NCBI RefSeq assembly: GCF_900176365.1
Contig: NZ_FWXY01000029.1
Coordinates: 1-47,297 of the forward strand
DNA: 47,297 bases
Source of the DNA: Desulfocicer vacuolatum DSM 3385
Lineage (GTDB): Bacteria > Desulfobacterota > Desulfobacteria > Desulfobacterales > Desulfobacteraceae
Direction of reading: 5' to 3'
Position numbers and translations under genes: made by a program. The notes below the pieces were generated by a model, which saw nothing but the letters and a program-made list of their open reading frames with translations, was not told where the DNA came from and did no database searches. Below are positions 1 to 7,412 of this stretch, one piece after another. Within the stretch, counting starts at the first letter, position 1. Each line of letters opens with the position of its first letter.

Positions 1-64
1 GACTTGCATGTGTTAAGCACGCCGCCAGCGTTCATTCTGAGCCAGAATCAAACTCTCCAGTTAT
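1..64 (-). rRNA. rrs: 16S rRNA, 5' end only (gene continues beyond the left edge)
   Basis: Read on the minus strand, this stretch holds the near-universal bacterial 16S start: AGAGTTTGAT (positions 57-48), then CTGGCTCAG, GAACGCTGGCGGCG and ACACATGCAAGTC. Only about the first 60 nucleotides lie in the window. The mature 5' end is placed near 64 by analogy with E. coli, where AGAGTTTG begins about seven bases into the molecule. No tRNA or other rRNA gene is visible in the window. Confidence 0.95.
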
Positions 65-346
65 AATTCTTTTAAAATGTTTTTTTATGTGCTTGCCTGC
101 ACTTAAAACATCTTTTTACTCAATTCATTCACTAACCAGTTTTCAAAGATCAAATTCATTTTTGACACAAAAAAATCTTGCCGAAACATGCCGCGCTGTT
201 TGCAAGCGGCGTTGCCGTCTCAACAAGACCCAGCGAAACTACATGCAAACTCACTTCTTGTCAAACACTTTTTTTATTTATTTTTCAAAAAAAACACAAC
301 CAATTAAAATAATTAAACATAAAAACTCTGCCCCAGAACTAAAAAC
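65..346 (-). promoter_or_regulatory. rRNA operon leader and promoter region
   Basis: This is a gene-free leader for the leftward rRNA operon. On the minus strand a -35 TTGACA (264-259) and a -10 TAGTTT (241-236) are separated by exactly 17 bases. They are followed by the GC-rich stretch CGCTGGG, as expected of a stringently controlled rRNA promoter. Further downstream, GATCTTTGAAAACT (151-138) resembles the boxA antitermination site of rRNA leaders. A short rightward reading frame here has no family features and is taken as chance. Confidence 0.65.
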
Positions 347-1456
347 TCAACAAAAACCTTTCACACGGCACATGTAGTGAAGATTAAAAGCATCGTGGTC
401 CATTTCCTGGACAACAACCCTGTCAAAACCTGCTTCTTTGAGGAGTTCTTCTGCCTGCTGCCGCCCCCACATCATGCCAAGACCTGCCCCGTTGTCATTC
501 AATCCCACGGGCATGCAATGCATGAGGCTCACCGTGTAAAGAAAAGGCCCCATGGGATGATCCATATTTCCGGCATGGTGGGACTGGGCCGCAATGTCCA
601 CCATGGAAAAAATCCCATCCACAGCCAGCATGGCATGGATACTTTTTAAAGCCTCCAGGGGTTTTGACTGGTCATGGATGGCATCAAAGGCGCAGATATA
701 GTCAAATTTCTTTGCAAACCGCGGTTCATCCGCCAGATATGCCGCATCGGCCAGATGATAGGTCACATTATTTAACCCCGTTTTTTTCGCTTCTTTTCCA
801 GCAATCCCAAGGGCCTGGGCATGATTATCAACGCCCCAGAACCTGGATTTTGGAAAGGCCCGGGCCATGAGATTCAATGCCACGCCCTCGCCACAGCCCA
901 GATCACACACATCAATGCCCCTTTCCAGACGTTGTATCAATCGGCCTTCATCCACTTGGGGTAAAAATTGCTCCACCAATATCTGACGATGTTTGGCATT
1001 GGACAATTCTGCCATAAAGGCCTGAAAACGGGGATAGCATGAAAAGGGAACTCCCTGTCCGGTGTTAAATCCATCCACAACCGCCTCCATGGCACACTGG
1101 GTTAACAGCGGAATCTCCTGGGTGTACACGCCCAGATTATTATTACCGGCATTTCTTGTCAAAAAAACGGCATGTTCCGGTGGAAGATGATACAAAAAAA
1201 CACTGGAAGTATCGGAACTTATTTCCACAACACCACCGGTGACCATCACCCCCAGCCACTCTTTTATATATCGAGGCTGTAACCCGCTCTTCAATGCAAT
1301 GGCATCAACGGATGAAGGCACTCCGATGTTTTCCATGGTATCAAACAACTTTTGACGATATCCCACAGCCATGGCCAGATTCAGGGCACCACTATTTAGA
1401 ATATCAACCATTTTTTTGCCAAAAGCCTCTTTTCTGACAGCATCGTATTCAGCCAT
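347..1456 (-). CDS. SAM-dependent methyltransferase with N-terminal winged-helix domain
   Basis: The predicted protein has about 369 residues. The N-terminal ~90 residues look like the winged-helix dimerisation segment of Rv2258c-type methyltransferases. A class I Rossmann fold follows, with the SAM-binding glycine motif DLGCGEG near residues 185-191 and an acidic FWGVD segment about 20 residues later. The start is set at ATG 1456 because GAGGTG lies just upstream; a GTG two codons earlier is less likely. The substrate cannot be told from sequence. Relatives act on small molecules or quinone-like acceptors, but none is specified here. The gene is alone on its strand, between the rRNA leader and a divergent acyl-CoA synthetase. 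Confidence 0.8.
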   Translation of the reverse strand: MAEYDAVRKEAFGKKMVDILNSGALNLAMAVGYRQKLFDTMENIGVPSSVDAIALKSGLQPRYIKEWLGVMVTGGVVEISSDTSSVFLYHLPPEHAVFLTRNAGNNNLGVYTQEIPLLTQCAMEAVVDGFNTGQGVPFSCYPRFQAFMAELSNAKHRQILVEQFLPQVDEGRLIQRLERGIDVCDLGCGEGVALNLMARAFPKSRFWGVDNHAQALGIAGKEAKKTGLNNVTYHLADAAYLADEPRFAKKFDYICAFDAIHDQSKPLEALKSIHAMLAVDGIFSMVDIAAQSHHAGNMDHPMGPFLYTVSLMHCMPVGLNDNGAGLGMMWGRQQAEELLKEAGFDRVVVQEMDHDAFNLHYMCRVKGFC

Positions 1457-1626
1457 CTTCACCTCACAATAAATTCATTTTTCAAATGGGCCGCAAAGTT
1501 AACGACCTGCCCTGCCATACAAACAAATTCAAAAAAAGTTGTCAAACACTGTTTAATAAGTTTATATATTGTTTTTTGCATGGCAGATTATCAATCTATC
1601 TCATAAAAACACAAAGGAGCGCATCC

Positions 1627-3717
1627 ATGGATTTTTTCTTCAACCCCAAGGGCATTGCCCTCATCGGAGCCACCCCCAATCCCCTTAAGGGGGGCCACGC
1701 CATTTTGCAAAACCTTTTAAAGGGATTTAAAGGGAAAATCCATCCGGTTAACCCCCGTTACGAAGAAATCCTGGGCATTCCCTGCCACAAAACCATTGCC
1801 GATGTACCGGATCCTGTGGATCTGGCCATCATTTTCATTCCGGGAAAAATGGTTCCCCAGATCATTGAATCATGTGCAAAAAGGGGTATCAAAGGTGTAA
1901 TCATTGAATCCAGCGGATTTGCAGAAAGCGGCAAAGAGGGACAACAAGTTCAAAAGGATCTCACCAATTTTGCCCGTAAGGAAGGGGTTCGACTGTGGGG
2001 TCCCAACTGTATGGGGCTTGTGGATGCGGTGAATAAAAACGTTTTCTCCTTTGTCAGCCCTGAATTATGGGAAGAACTGATTCCGGGGGATGTCTCACTG
2101 ATTGTCCAGAGCGGCATGCTTTCAGGAGGTTTTCTCATTGACTGCATGTCCCATGGCACCATGGGAGTCAGTAAGGTGTGTTCCATTGGCAACAAAATGG
2201 ATGTGGATGAATGTGAGATATTAGAATATATGCTCACAGATCCCCACACAAAGGTTATCGGTCTGTACCTTGAATCCATCACCCATGGCCGACGGTTCAT
2301 GGAAATATGCCGCCGCGCCACAAAACCCATTGTCCTTCTCAAGGGAGGAAAAAGCGCCATGGGGGCAAAGGCCGCCATGGGCCACACCGCCAGCATGGCC
2401 GGCAACGGTGCTGTCATCCGGGATGCCATGGCCCAGGCAGGGGTGATGGAAGCCACTGATTTTCATCAAATGATGGATCTGTGCAGATCTCTTGCAGCCT
2501 ATCCCGACATAAAACCCACCCCCAAGGGCCGTGTGGCCATACTCACCTACAGCGGGGGTGCCGGAATCATCTCCTCGGATTTCATGGAAAACGGCCCCAT
2601 AGAGCCTGCTGTCCTGTCCCGTCAAAGCAAAGAACGGTTAAAAACCATCTTTCCCCAATGGATGCCCCCTTCCAACCCCATTGATCTGTGGCCTGCAGTG
2701 GAGCAACACGGTGCAGAAAAAGCCTATGGCCTTGCCATTGATGCTGCCTGTGATGATCCCGGTGTGGATGCCATTTTCATCCATGCCTTTGCCGGTGGAT
2801 TCAGGCTCTCCCTTGATCTGGACAAAATGAGCCAAAAGGCAAAAAAAATGGGCAAACCTGTATTTTGCTGGCTCATTGGCAGACAGGATGAAGCGCGTAT
2901 TGTTCAACTGGAGAGCCACTCCAAGGGAATTCCTGTTTTCCGGGAGCTCCACCGTGCCGTTGAATGCATGGGGGCCGTGTTTGCCCATGGAAACAGAACC
3001 ATTTCTGTAAAAAGTGAACCGGACAATAGAAATGACACAATGGCCCATGACACAATTAAGGTCAGCCTGAAAAAGGGAAAAACAGCCCTGGATGAACATC
3101 TTTCCAAAACCATTCTGGATGCCTGTAATATTCCGGTGACAAAAGAAATTATAGTGGCAGACGAAGCATCTGCATGCCAGATGGCCACCCAGACCCTGAA
3201 ATTTCCCGTGGTCATGAAGGGACTTTTGCCAGGGGAAGTTCATAAAACAGAAGCCGGTCTGGTCAAGCTCAATATTGAATCCCGGGACCAGGTAAAAACC
3301 GCATTTAAAGATCTGACCCAGGCCATGGACGGCAAGGGAGAAATACTTATTCAGCAACAGATCAAAGGAGATCTGGAACTGATCGCAGGGGTGGTCAAAG
3401 ATCCTCAGTTTGGTGTGTGCGTCATGGTGGGTCTGGGGGGTGTCATGGCGGAAATTCTGGATGATGCTGTCTTTGGTGTGGCCCCGTTGAGCCACAGCGA
3501 TGCCCTGGCTCTGATGGGACGGCTCAAGCACCAGAAACTGCTGGATGGATTCCGGGGGGCCAAGGGTGTGGACCGGGATGTCCTGGCAAAGATTCTATGT
3601 GCACTGGGGGATCTGGCCCTGGCCTATCCGCAAATTAATGAAATAGATGTAAACCCCTTGATCATCTCCAAGGGCAATCCCATTGCAGTGGATGCCTCCA
3701 TTATCCAGGAACAATAA
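1627..3717 (+). CDS. Acyl-CoA/acetyl-CoA synthetase, ADP-forming (fused alpha and beta subunits)
   Basis: The protein has 696 residues. The N-terminal CoA-binding Rossmann domain opens with IALIGA (residues 10-15). The succinyl-CoA-synthetase-like flavodoxin domains follow, with GHTASMAG around residue 253 supplying the histidine that is transiently phosphorylated in this family. From about residue 475 the C-terminal part is an ATP-grasp domain (VVMKGLLPGEVHKTE, ending in the typical EIDVNPL). The enzyme interconverts acyl-CoA, ADP and phosphate with the free acid, CoA and ATP, so it can conserve energy from CoA thioesters. No GNAT acetyltransferase tail is present. The start at 1627 has an AAGGAG site seven bases upstream; the frame stays open further upstream without a better start. 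Confidence 0.88.
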   Translation: MDFFFNPKGIALIGATPNPLKGGHAILQNLLKGFKGKIHPVNPRYEEILGIPCHKTIADVPDPVDLAIIFIPGKMVPQIIESCAKRGIKGVIIESSGFAESGKEGQQVQKDLTNFARKEGVRLWGPNCMGLVDAVNKNVFSFVSPELWEELIPGDVSLIVQSGMLSGGFLIDCMSHGTMGVSKVCSIGNKMDVDECEILEYMLTDPHTKVIGLYLESITHGRRFMEICRRATKPIVLLKGGKSAMGAKAAMGHTASMAGNGAVIRDAMAQAGVMEATDFHQMMDLCRSLAAYPDIKPTPKGRVAILTYSGGAGIISSDFMENGPIEPAVLSRQSKERLKTIFPQWMPPSNPIDLWPAVEQHGAEKAYGLAIDAACDDPGVDAIFIHAFAGGFRLSLDLDKMSQKAKKMGKPVFCWLIGRQDEARIVQLESHSKGIPVFRELHRAVECMGAVFAHGNRTISVKSEPDNRNDTMAHDTIKVSLKKGKTALDEHLSKTILDACNIPVTKEIIVADEASACQMATQTLKFPVVMKGLLPGEVHKTEAGLVKLNIESRDQVKTAFKDLTQAMDGKGEILIQQQIKGDLELIAGVVKDPQFGVCVMVGLGGVMAEILDDAVFGVAPLSHSDALALMGRLKHQKLLDGFRGAKGVDRDVLAKILCALGDLALAYPQINEIDVNPLIISKGNPIAVDASIIQEQ

Positions 3718-3837
3718 AGGAACCCAATTACAGAACTTAAAAATCCAGGTGGCAAAGTCTATTTATGCCTGATATATGGCAAAGCCGACACCGCACAAAA
3801 ATAGATTTTGTCCCTGCATTGTGAGTTAAAGCAGATA

Positions 3838-4125
3838 TTAAAAAACCATCAATTCAAAGGAGGTATCCACAAGTTCAGCAAGGCCCATGGCCTCAACTTT
3901 GTTAAAAATTTTATCCACCATGGCATTGATGACACGTTGATCCGAACCTGTGAGCGAAAATCCAATTTCCGCCCGGTCATGGATATCATTGGCCCCGATT
4001 TCAGCCACAGAGGCATTAAAACTGTTTTGAATACGACCAATAACCGCTTTCACAATCTTCCGTTTTTCCTTCAGGGAATACACACCATGAAGCCGCAGCA
4101 CAATTCTACCTGCACCAATAACCAT
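3838..4125 (-). CDS. DUF503 (YlxP-like) family protein
   Basis: A 95-residue protein matching the small DUF503/YlxP family: an N-terminal hydrophobic strand, the LKEKRKIVKAV segment (family hallmark SLKEKR) and a central DIHDRAEIGF strand. YlxP-type proteins are often encoded near ribosome-maturation genes and their biochemical role is not settled. Here the gene starts 23 bases after the stop of the thioesterase gene and has its own GAAGGA site, so the two probably form one leftward transcript. Confidence 0.82.
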   Translation of the reverse strand: MVIGAGRIVLRLHGVYSLKEKRKIVKAVIGRIQNSFNASVAEIGANDIHDRAEIGFSLTGSDQRVINAMVDKIFNKVEAMGLAELVDTSFELMVF

Positions 4126-4148
4126 GTCTTTCCTTCCATCATAAACAA

Positions 4149-4547
4149 TTAAAAATATTCAACCATATGGGTTTTAAAACGTTTCCGCATATCCTCAGGC
4201 AGGGGAATGGGTTTCTTAACGGTGTAGTCAAAATAGACCATGGTTACACGGGAAACGGCAGCTGTTTTGTCGTGCTGGATCATTTTCTGGGTCAGGATAA
4301 AAGACGAGCTTCCCATGTGTCCCAAACCCGTTTCAATGGTCACCCGGCCCTCCCCATCCACTTCTGCCCGGTAGTCCACCTCAAGCCGGGCAACGATCAC
4401 CGAACCTTGTTTAATATCCATCTGGGGATTAATTATTTGATAAATCCCCTCAAATCCCTGTTCAAACCATCTGGGCAAAGTGGAAAATCCCACATGCCCT
4501 GCCCTGTTAACATCATCTGACGTGGGATGAATCTCTGTGTAAAACAT
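4149..4547 (-). CDS. Acyl-CoA thioesterase, 4-hydroxybenzoyl-CoA thioesterase (hot-dog) family
   Basis: A 132-residue protein of usual length for a single hot-dog domain. It has the N-terminal HPTSDDVNRAGHV segment, the counterpart of the family's DxDxxGHV active-site loop. A central helix (RWFEQGFEGIY) follows, then strands including VARLEVDYRAEV and VSRVTMVYFDY. Such enzymes hydrolyse acyl- or aryl-CoA esters; the chain length is not predictable here. AAGGATGG precedes the ATG by six bases. It is the first gene of a two-gene leftward unit with the DUF503 gene, and its upstream side carries MITE copy A. Confidence 0.8.
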   Translation of the reverse strand: MFYTEIHPTSDDVNRAGHVGFSTLPRWFEQGFEGIYQIINPQMDIKQGSVIVARLEVDYRAEVDGEGRVTIETGLGHMGSSSFILTQKMIQHDKTAAVSRVTMVYFDYTVKKPIPLPEDMRKRFKTHMVEYF

Positions 4548-4599
4548 TTAAACCATCCTTATTTTATGGCGTTTCCAATAGCCATTTTTTTTTATATGA

Positions 4600-4782
4600 C
4601 TCAACTTTCGGTGTTCGCATTTCGTGGTGGGTTAGGCTTTCGTTATTGACATTATCGAGGCTTTTTTCGTTGGCAAAGGCCTTGGTCGATAACATCAATA
4701 ACAAAAGCCTGCCCCCGTCGGCACACTGACCCCATCGGTACATTTAAAAATGCCGGCTTTGAAATGAAGCCCGAAAGTTGAG
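4600..4782. mobile_element. MITE copy A (non-autonomous inverted-repeat element, 183 bp)
   Basis: The element begins CTCAACTTTCGG and ends CCGAAAGTTGAG, perfect 12-bp terminal inverted repeats. It is flanked by a perfect 8-bp direct repeat TTATATGA (4592-4599 and 4783-4790). The interior is nearly self-complementary: TTTCGTTATTGA and TTATCGA on one arm pair with their complements across a short centre. There is no reading frame of note. It lies in the opposite orientation to copies B, C and D. The right target duplicate runs into a mosaic repeat, so the element appears to have inserted at the edge of another repeat. Confidence 0.85.
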
Positions 4783-4784
4783 TT

Positions 4785-4942
4785 ATATGAAATACTCCGC
4801 AAATAGGGGTGTATTTCAAACTTTGTTGTGGGCAGAGCCGGATCAAAATACGGTCCGGGCACATTACTCATCGGGGGGCGGCGGTATAATACCATTTTCA
4901 ATATTCGTTGTGGGCAGAATACAGTCTGCCCGTGGCAGTTAT
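4785..4942. repeat. Mosaic intergenic repeat R1 (hairpin modules)
   Basis: The first module is a pair of hairpins: GAAATAC with GTATTTC, then TTGTGGGCAG leading to a decayed CGGTCC partner. It is followed by half of the large GC-rich palindrome (CATCGGGGGGCGGC) and then by TTGTGGGCAG...CTGCCCGTGGCAGTTATA. The same modules recur near 5880, 10098, 18090, 21590, 23205, 32955, 33475 and 42966. It appears to be a rearranged composite. Confidence 0.75.
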
Positions 4943-5185
4943 AGCAGCCGCAGGGCATAAATACTGCGTCGGGAGACATGGCCTAAGATGCCATTCTCTT
5001 GACATACTGCCACTGCAACGGTACATAAAAACATGATTTTGAACGCTCAGTCCATAGATATTCGGCCACCAGCCGTCATCACCTGAATTTTTTAAAAATC
5101 CGAATTATATTACCTTTGACAAACCAACGGGTCAACACGGGAAAAAACTTTTTCTGTCTGGACCTCACCTTAAGGAGCTTTTTAC
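4943..5185. other. Gene-free spacer upstream of the DUF2959 gene
   Basis: No protein or RNA gene is seen. The stretch carries the upstream region of the lipoprotein gene; TTGACA at 5117-5122 is a possible -35 element, but the -10 partner is unclear. Together with MITE A and repeat R1 it accounts for the whole 4548-5185 gap. Confidence 0.4.
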
Positions 5186-5848
5186 ATGAAAAATTCAACA
5201 TCATTGTCCTGGAGAGCATTGTTCTTTGTTTTTATTTTCTCTGCCTTATGTGTCAGCGGGTGTTCACAAGCCTATTACGGCGCCATGGAAAAAGCAGGGA
5301 TACATAAACGCGACATTCTGGTGGAAAGAGTGGAAAAAGCAAGGGATGCCCAGGCCACTGCCCAGGAAGAATTCAAATCCGCTCTGGAGCAGTTTGAGTC
5401 TGTGGTTTACCTGGAAAACACGGATCTTAAATTGGCCTACGAAGAGACAAGTGCGGCCTACAAAGACAGTGAAGAAGCTGCCAAAACGGTTTCCGAAAGA
5501 ATTGACAGGGTTGAAGATGTGGCAGAAGCATTGTTTGTGGAATGGGAATCAGAACTTGAGCAGTACAACAGTGCAGAATTAAAACGTCTAAGCCGGCAAA
5601 AAATCACAGAAACCCGATCCAGATATGGAAAAATGCTCACAGTGATGCACAGGGCAGAACAGTCCATGGCACCGGTGCTCACCACCTTCCATGACAATGT
5701 CTTATTTTTGAAACACAATCTCAATGCCCAGGCCATTGGTTCGCTTAAGGGAGAATTTTCCCAGCTACAGAAGCAGATCACTTCACTGATAGGGGAGATG
5801 AACCGTGCCATTGCATCTTCCAACGATTTTCTGGCCCAGTTACAATAA
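5186..5848 (+). CDS. DUF2959 family lipoprotein
   Basis: A 220-residue protein. The hydrophobic signal segment (about residues 10-25) ends in the lipobox VSGC, so it should be a lipid-anchored envelope protein. The mature part starts with AYYGAMEKAGIHKRDILV, a nearly invariant block of the DUF2959 family, followed by long charged helices (about residues 40-125 and 150-215) likely to form coiled coils. The family has no established biochemical role. AAGGAGC lies ten bases before the ATG. The gene stands alone between two mosaic repeat clusters, with no obvious operon partner. Confidence 0.85.
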   Translation: MKNSTSLSWRALFFVFIFSALCVSGCSQAYYGAMEKAGIHKRDILVERVEKARDAQATAQEEFKSALEQFESVVYLENTDLKLAYEETSAAYKDSEEAAKTVSERIDRVEDVAEALFVEWESELEQYNSAELKRLSRQKITETRSRYGKMLTVMHRAEQSMAPVLTTFHDNVLFLKHNLNAQAIGSLKGEFSQLQKQITSLIGEMNRAIASSNDFLAQLQ

Positions 5849-5879
5849 CAGCCACGGACAGCCCCAGGGGCGGCATGAT

Positions 5880-6006
5880 AGCATTTTCAATATTTCGTTG
5901 TGCCAGCAAGTTTTTTTTTATATGAAATACTCCGTTAACCAGGGGAGTATTTCTAACTTTGTTGTGGGCAGAGCCAGATCAGAACACGGTCCGCCCGTGG
6001 CGGTTA
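5880..6006. repeat. Mosaic intergenic repeat R2
   Basis: Contains a fragment ATTTTCAATATTTCGTTGTG, then a full two-hairpin module. This runs TTATATGAAATACTCCG, a GGAGTATTTC partner, TTGTGGGCAGAGCC, and a CGGTCCGCCCGTGGCGGTTA end. It lies in the gap before the GDSL esterase gene in the same orientation as R1 and R6. Confidence 0.75.
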
Positions 6007-6049
6007 GAAAAACAAAAACGCACATGAACCACACCCGGAGAAAAGAGCT

Positions 6050-6721
6050 ATGCCATTAAAATCACTTTCTCTGCAACGGTATGTCGGGGCATTATTATTA
6101 CTCCTTTTTGCCATGACAATCTCACCGTCACTCCTGAAGGCCGAAACCACCATTGTGTTCCTGGGAGATTCCCTCACCGCAGGGTACGGAGTGGATTCCC
6201 GGGAGGCCTTTCCATCCCTGCTTGCACCCCTTCTCTCAGCCAGGGGCTACAATGATGTAAAACTTATTAATGCCGGTATCAGCGGCTCCACCACCGCCAG
6301 TGCCCTGTCCCGTCTGAAATGGTACCAAAGGGTCAAGCCTGATATCCTGTTCCTGGCCCTGGGTGCCAATGACGGCCTCCGGGGGCTCTCCACAACCGCC
6401 ATGGCGACCCACCTGGAAGAGACCATTAAGCTGGCCATCTCCTCGGGCATGACCATTATTCTTGCCGGTATGGAAATCCCCCCCAATTACGGATCTGACT
6501 ACACCCAAAGGTTCAGGAAGGTGTTCCCGGTCCTTGCAGAAAAATACCCCATTGTATTCATGCCGTTTCTGCTTAAAGACGTGGCAGGACTCAGTAAATA
6601 CAACCAGGTGGACGGCATCCATCCCAACAAAAAAGGACATGCCATTGTTGCAGCCAATGTAATTCCCTATGTTGTTACTGCACTGAATCTCATTGATGCC
6701 CCCCCAAAAAATCAAAATTAA
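6050..6721 (+). CDS. tesA: Secreted GDSL/SGNH esterase (TesA-like acyl-CoA thioesterase I / lysophospholipase L1)
   Basis: A 223-residue protein. An N-terminal signal peptide (hydrophobic about residues 11-30) predicts a periplasmic enzyme. SGNH blocks are complete: GDSLTAGYG with the nucleophile Ser41, the glycine block around residue 77 (NAGISGSTT), GAND with Asn107, and DGIHPN with Asp188 and His191. These fit TesA/arylesterase proteins that hydrolyse acyl-CoA, lysophospholipids or aryl esters. GAGAAAAGAG just upstream supports the start at 6050. The ABC-transporter genes follow within 10 bases. The tesA-ybbA-ybbP neighbourhood is known from enterobacteria (there divergent), which supports the assignment. 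Confidence 0.88.
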   Translation: MPLKSLSLQRYVGALLLLLFAMTISPSLLKAETTIVFLGDSLTAGYGVDSREAFPSLLAPLLSARGYNDVKLINAGISGSTTASALSRLKWYQRVKPDILFLALGANDGLRGLSTTAMATHLEETIKLAISSGMTIILAGMEIPPNYGSDYTQRFRKVFPVLAEKYPIVFMPFLLKDVAGLSKYNQVDGIHPNKKGHAIVAANVIPYVVTALNLIDAPPKNQN

Positions 6722-6731
6722 CAAGGCTGCC

Positions 6732-7412
6732 ATGACAAACATACCGATTTTAAGTGTATCCCGGCTGGAAAAATCCTATCCCCAGGCAGGCACCGCCCCT
6801 CTCAAGGTAATTTCCAACACCGGTTTTACAATTTTTTCCGGCGAAACCATTGCCATTACAGGACAGTCCGGCAGCGGGAAAAGCACTTTAATGGCCCTGC
6901 TGGCAGGTCTTGATACGCCGGACAGCGGTACCATTTTGCTAAAAGAACAAAATCTCAACCGGATGAACCAGGATCAGCTGGCCCGTTTCCGGGCAAAACA
7001 GATTGGGGTTATTTTCCAGCAGTTTCATCTCATGCCCCATCTCACGGCCATGGAAAACATCATGCTCCCCCTGGAAATCCTTAAATATCATCCCAAAAAG
7101 ATCCACACACGCACCCGCCGGGTACTGGAACAGGTGGGCCTGACCCGGCGAAGGGACCACTTACCGGCCCAACTCAGTGGCGGAGAGTGTCAAAGGGTGG
7201 CCATTGCCCGGGCATTGGTGGTGAAGCCTGCTCTTTTGCTTGCAGACGAGCCCACAGGAAACCTTGACAACAACACCGGCGAACAGGTGGCAGACCTGCT
7301 CTTTGACCTGGTGACCTCATCGGGCATGACCCTCATTGTTGTGACCCATAACATGGATCTTGCCCATCGCTGCCAACGATGTCTTGAATTGAAAAAGGGA
7401 AAATTACAATGA
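6732..7412 (+). CDS. ybbA: ABC transporter ATP-binding protein, LolD/YbbA type
   Basis: A 226-residue ATPase from the preferred start at 6732, ten bases after the esterase stop and behind a weak AAGG. An earlier ATG at 6693 would overlap the esterase gene. It has Walker A GQSGSGKS, the Q-loop FQQFHLMPHLT, signature LSGGECQR, Walker B LLLADEPTG and an H-loop VVTHN. The length and HLMPHLTAMENIMLP segment are typical of the MacB/LolD/YbbA branch, which powers envelope-component extraction or export rather than uptake. Its stop overlaps the permease start by four bases (ATGA), showing tight coupling. Confidence 0.9.
   Translation: MTNIPILSVSRLEKSYPQAGTAPLKVISNTGFTIFSGETIAITGQSGSGKSTLMALLAGLDTPDSGTILLKEQNLNRMNQDQLARFRAKQIGVIFQQFHLMPHLTAMENIMLPLEILKYHPKKIHTRTRRVLEQVGLTRRRDHLPAQLSGGECQRVAIARALVVKPALLLADEPTGNLDNNTGEQVADLLFDLVTSSGMTLIVVTHNMDLAHRCQRCLELKKGKLQ

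Noticed and set aside
87-377. Rightward reading frame over the rRNA leader
   Set aside because: It covers the rRNA promoter and leader, lacks a ribosome site and family features, and has low-complexity composition.
2638-3531. 297-residue antisense frame inside the acyl-CoA synthetase gene
   Set aside because: It is rich in His and Cys with no coherent domain, while the sense strand encodes a complete, well-conserved enzyme.
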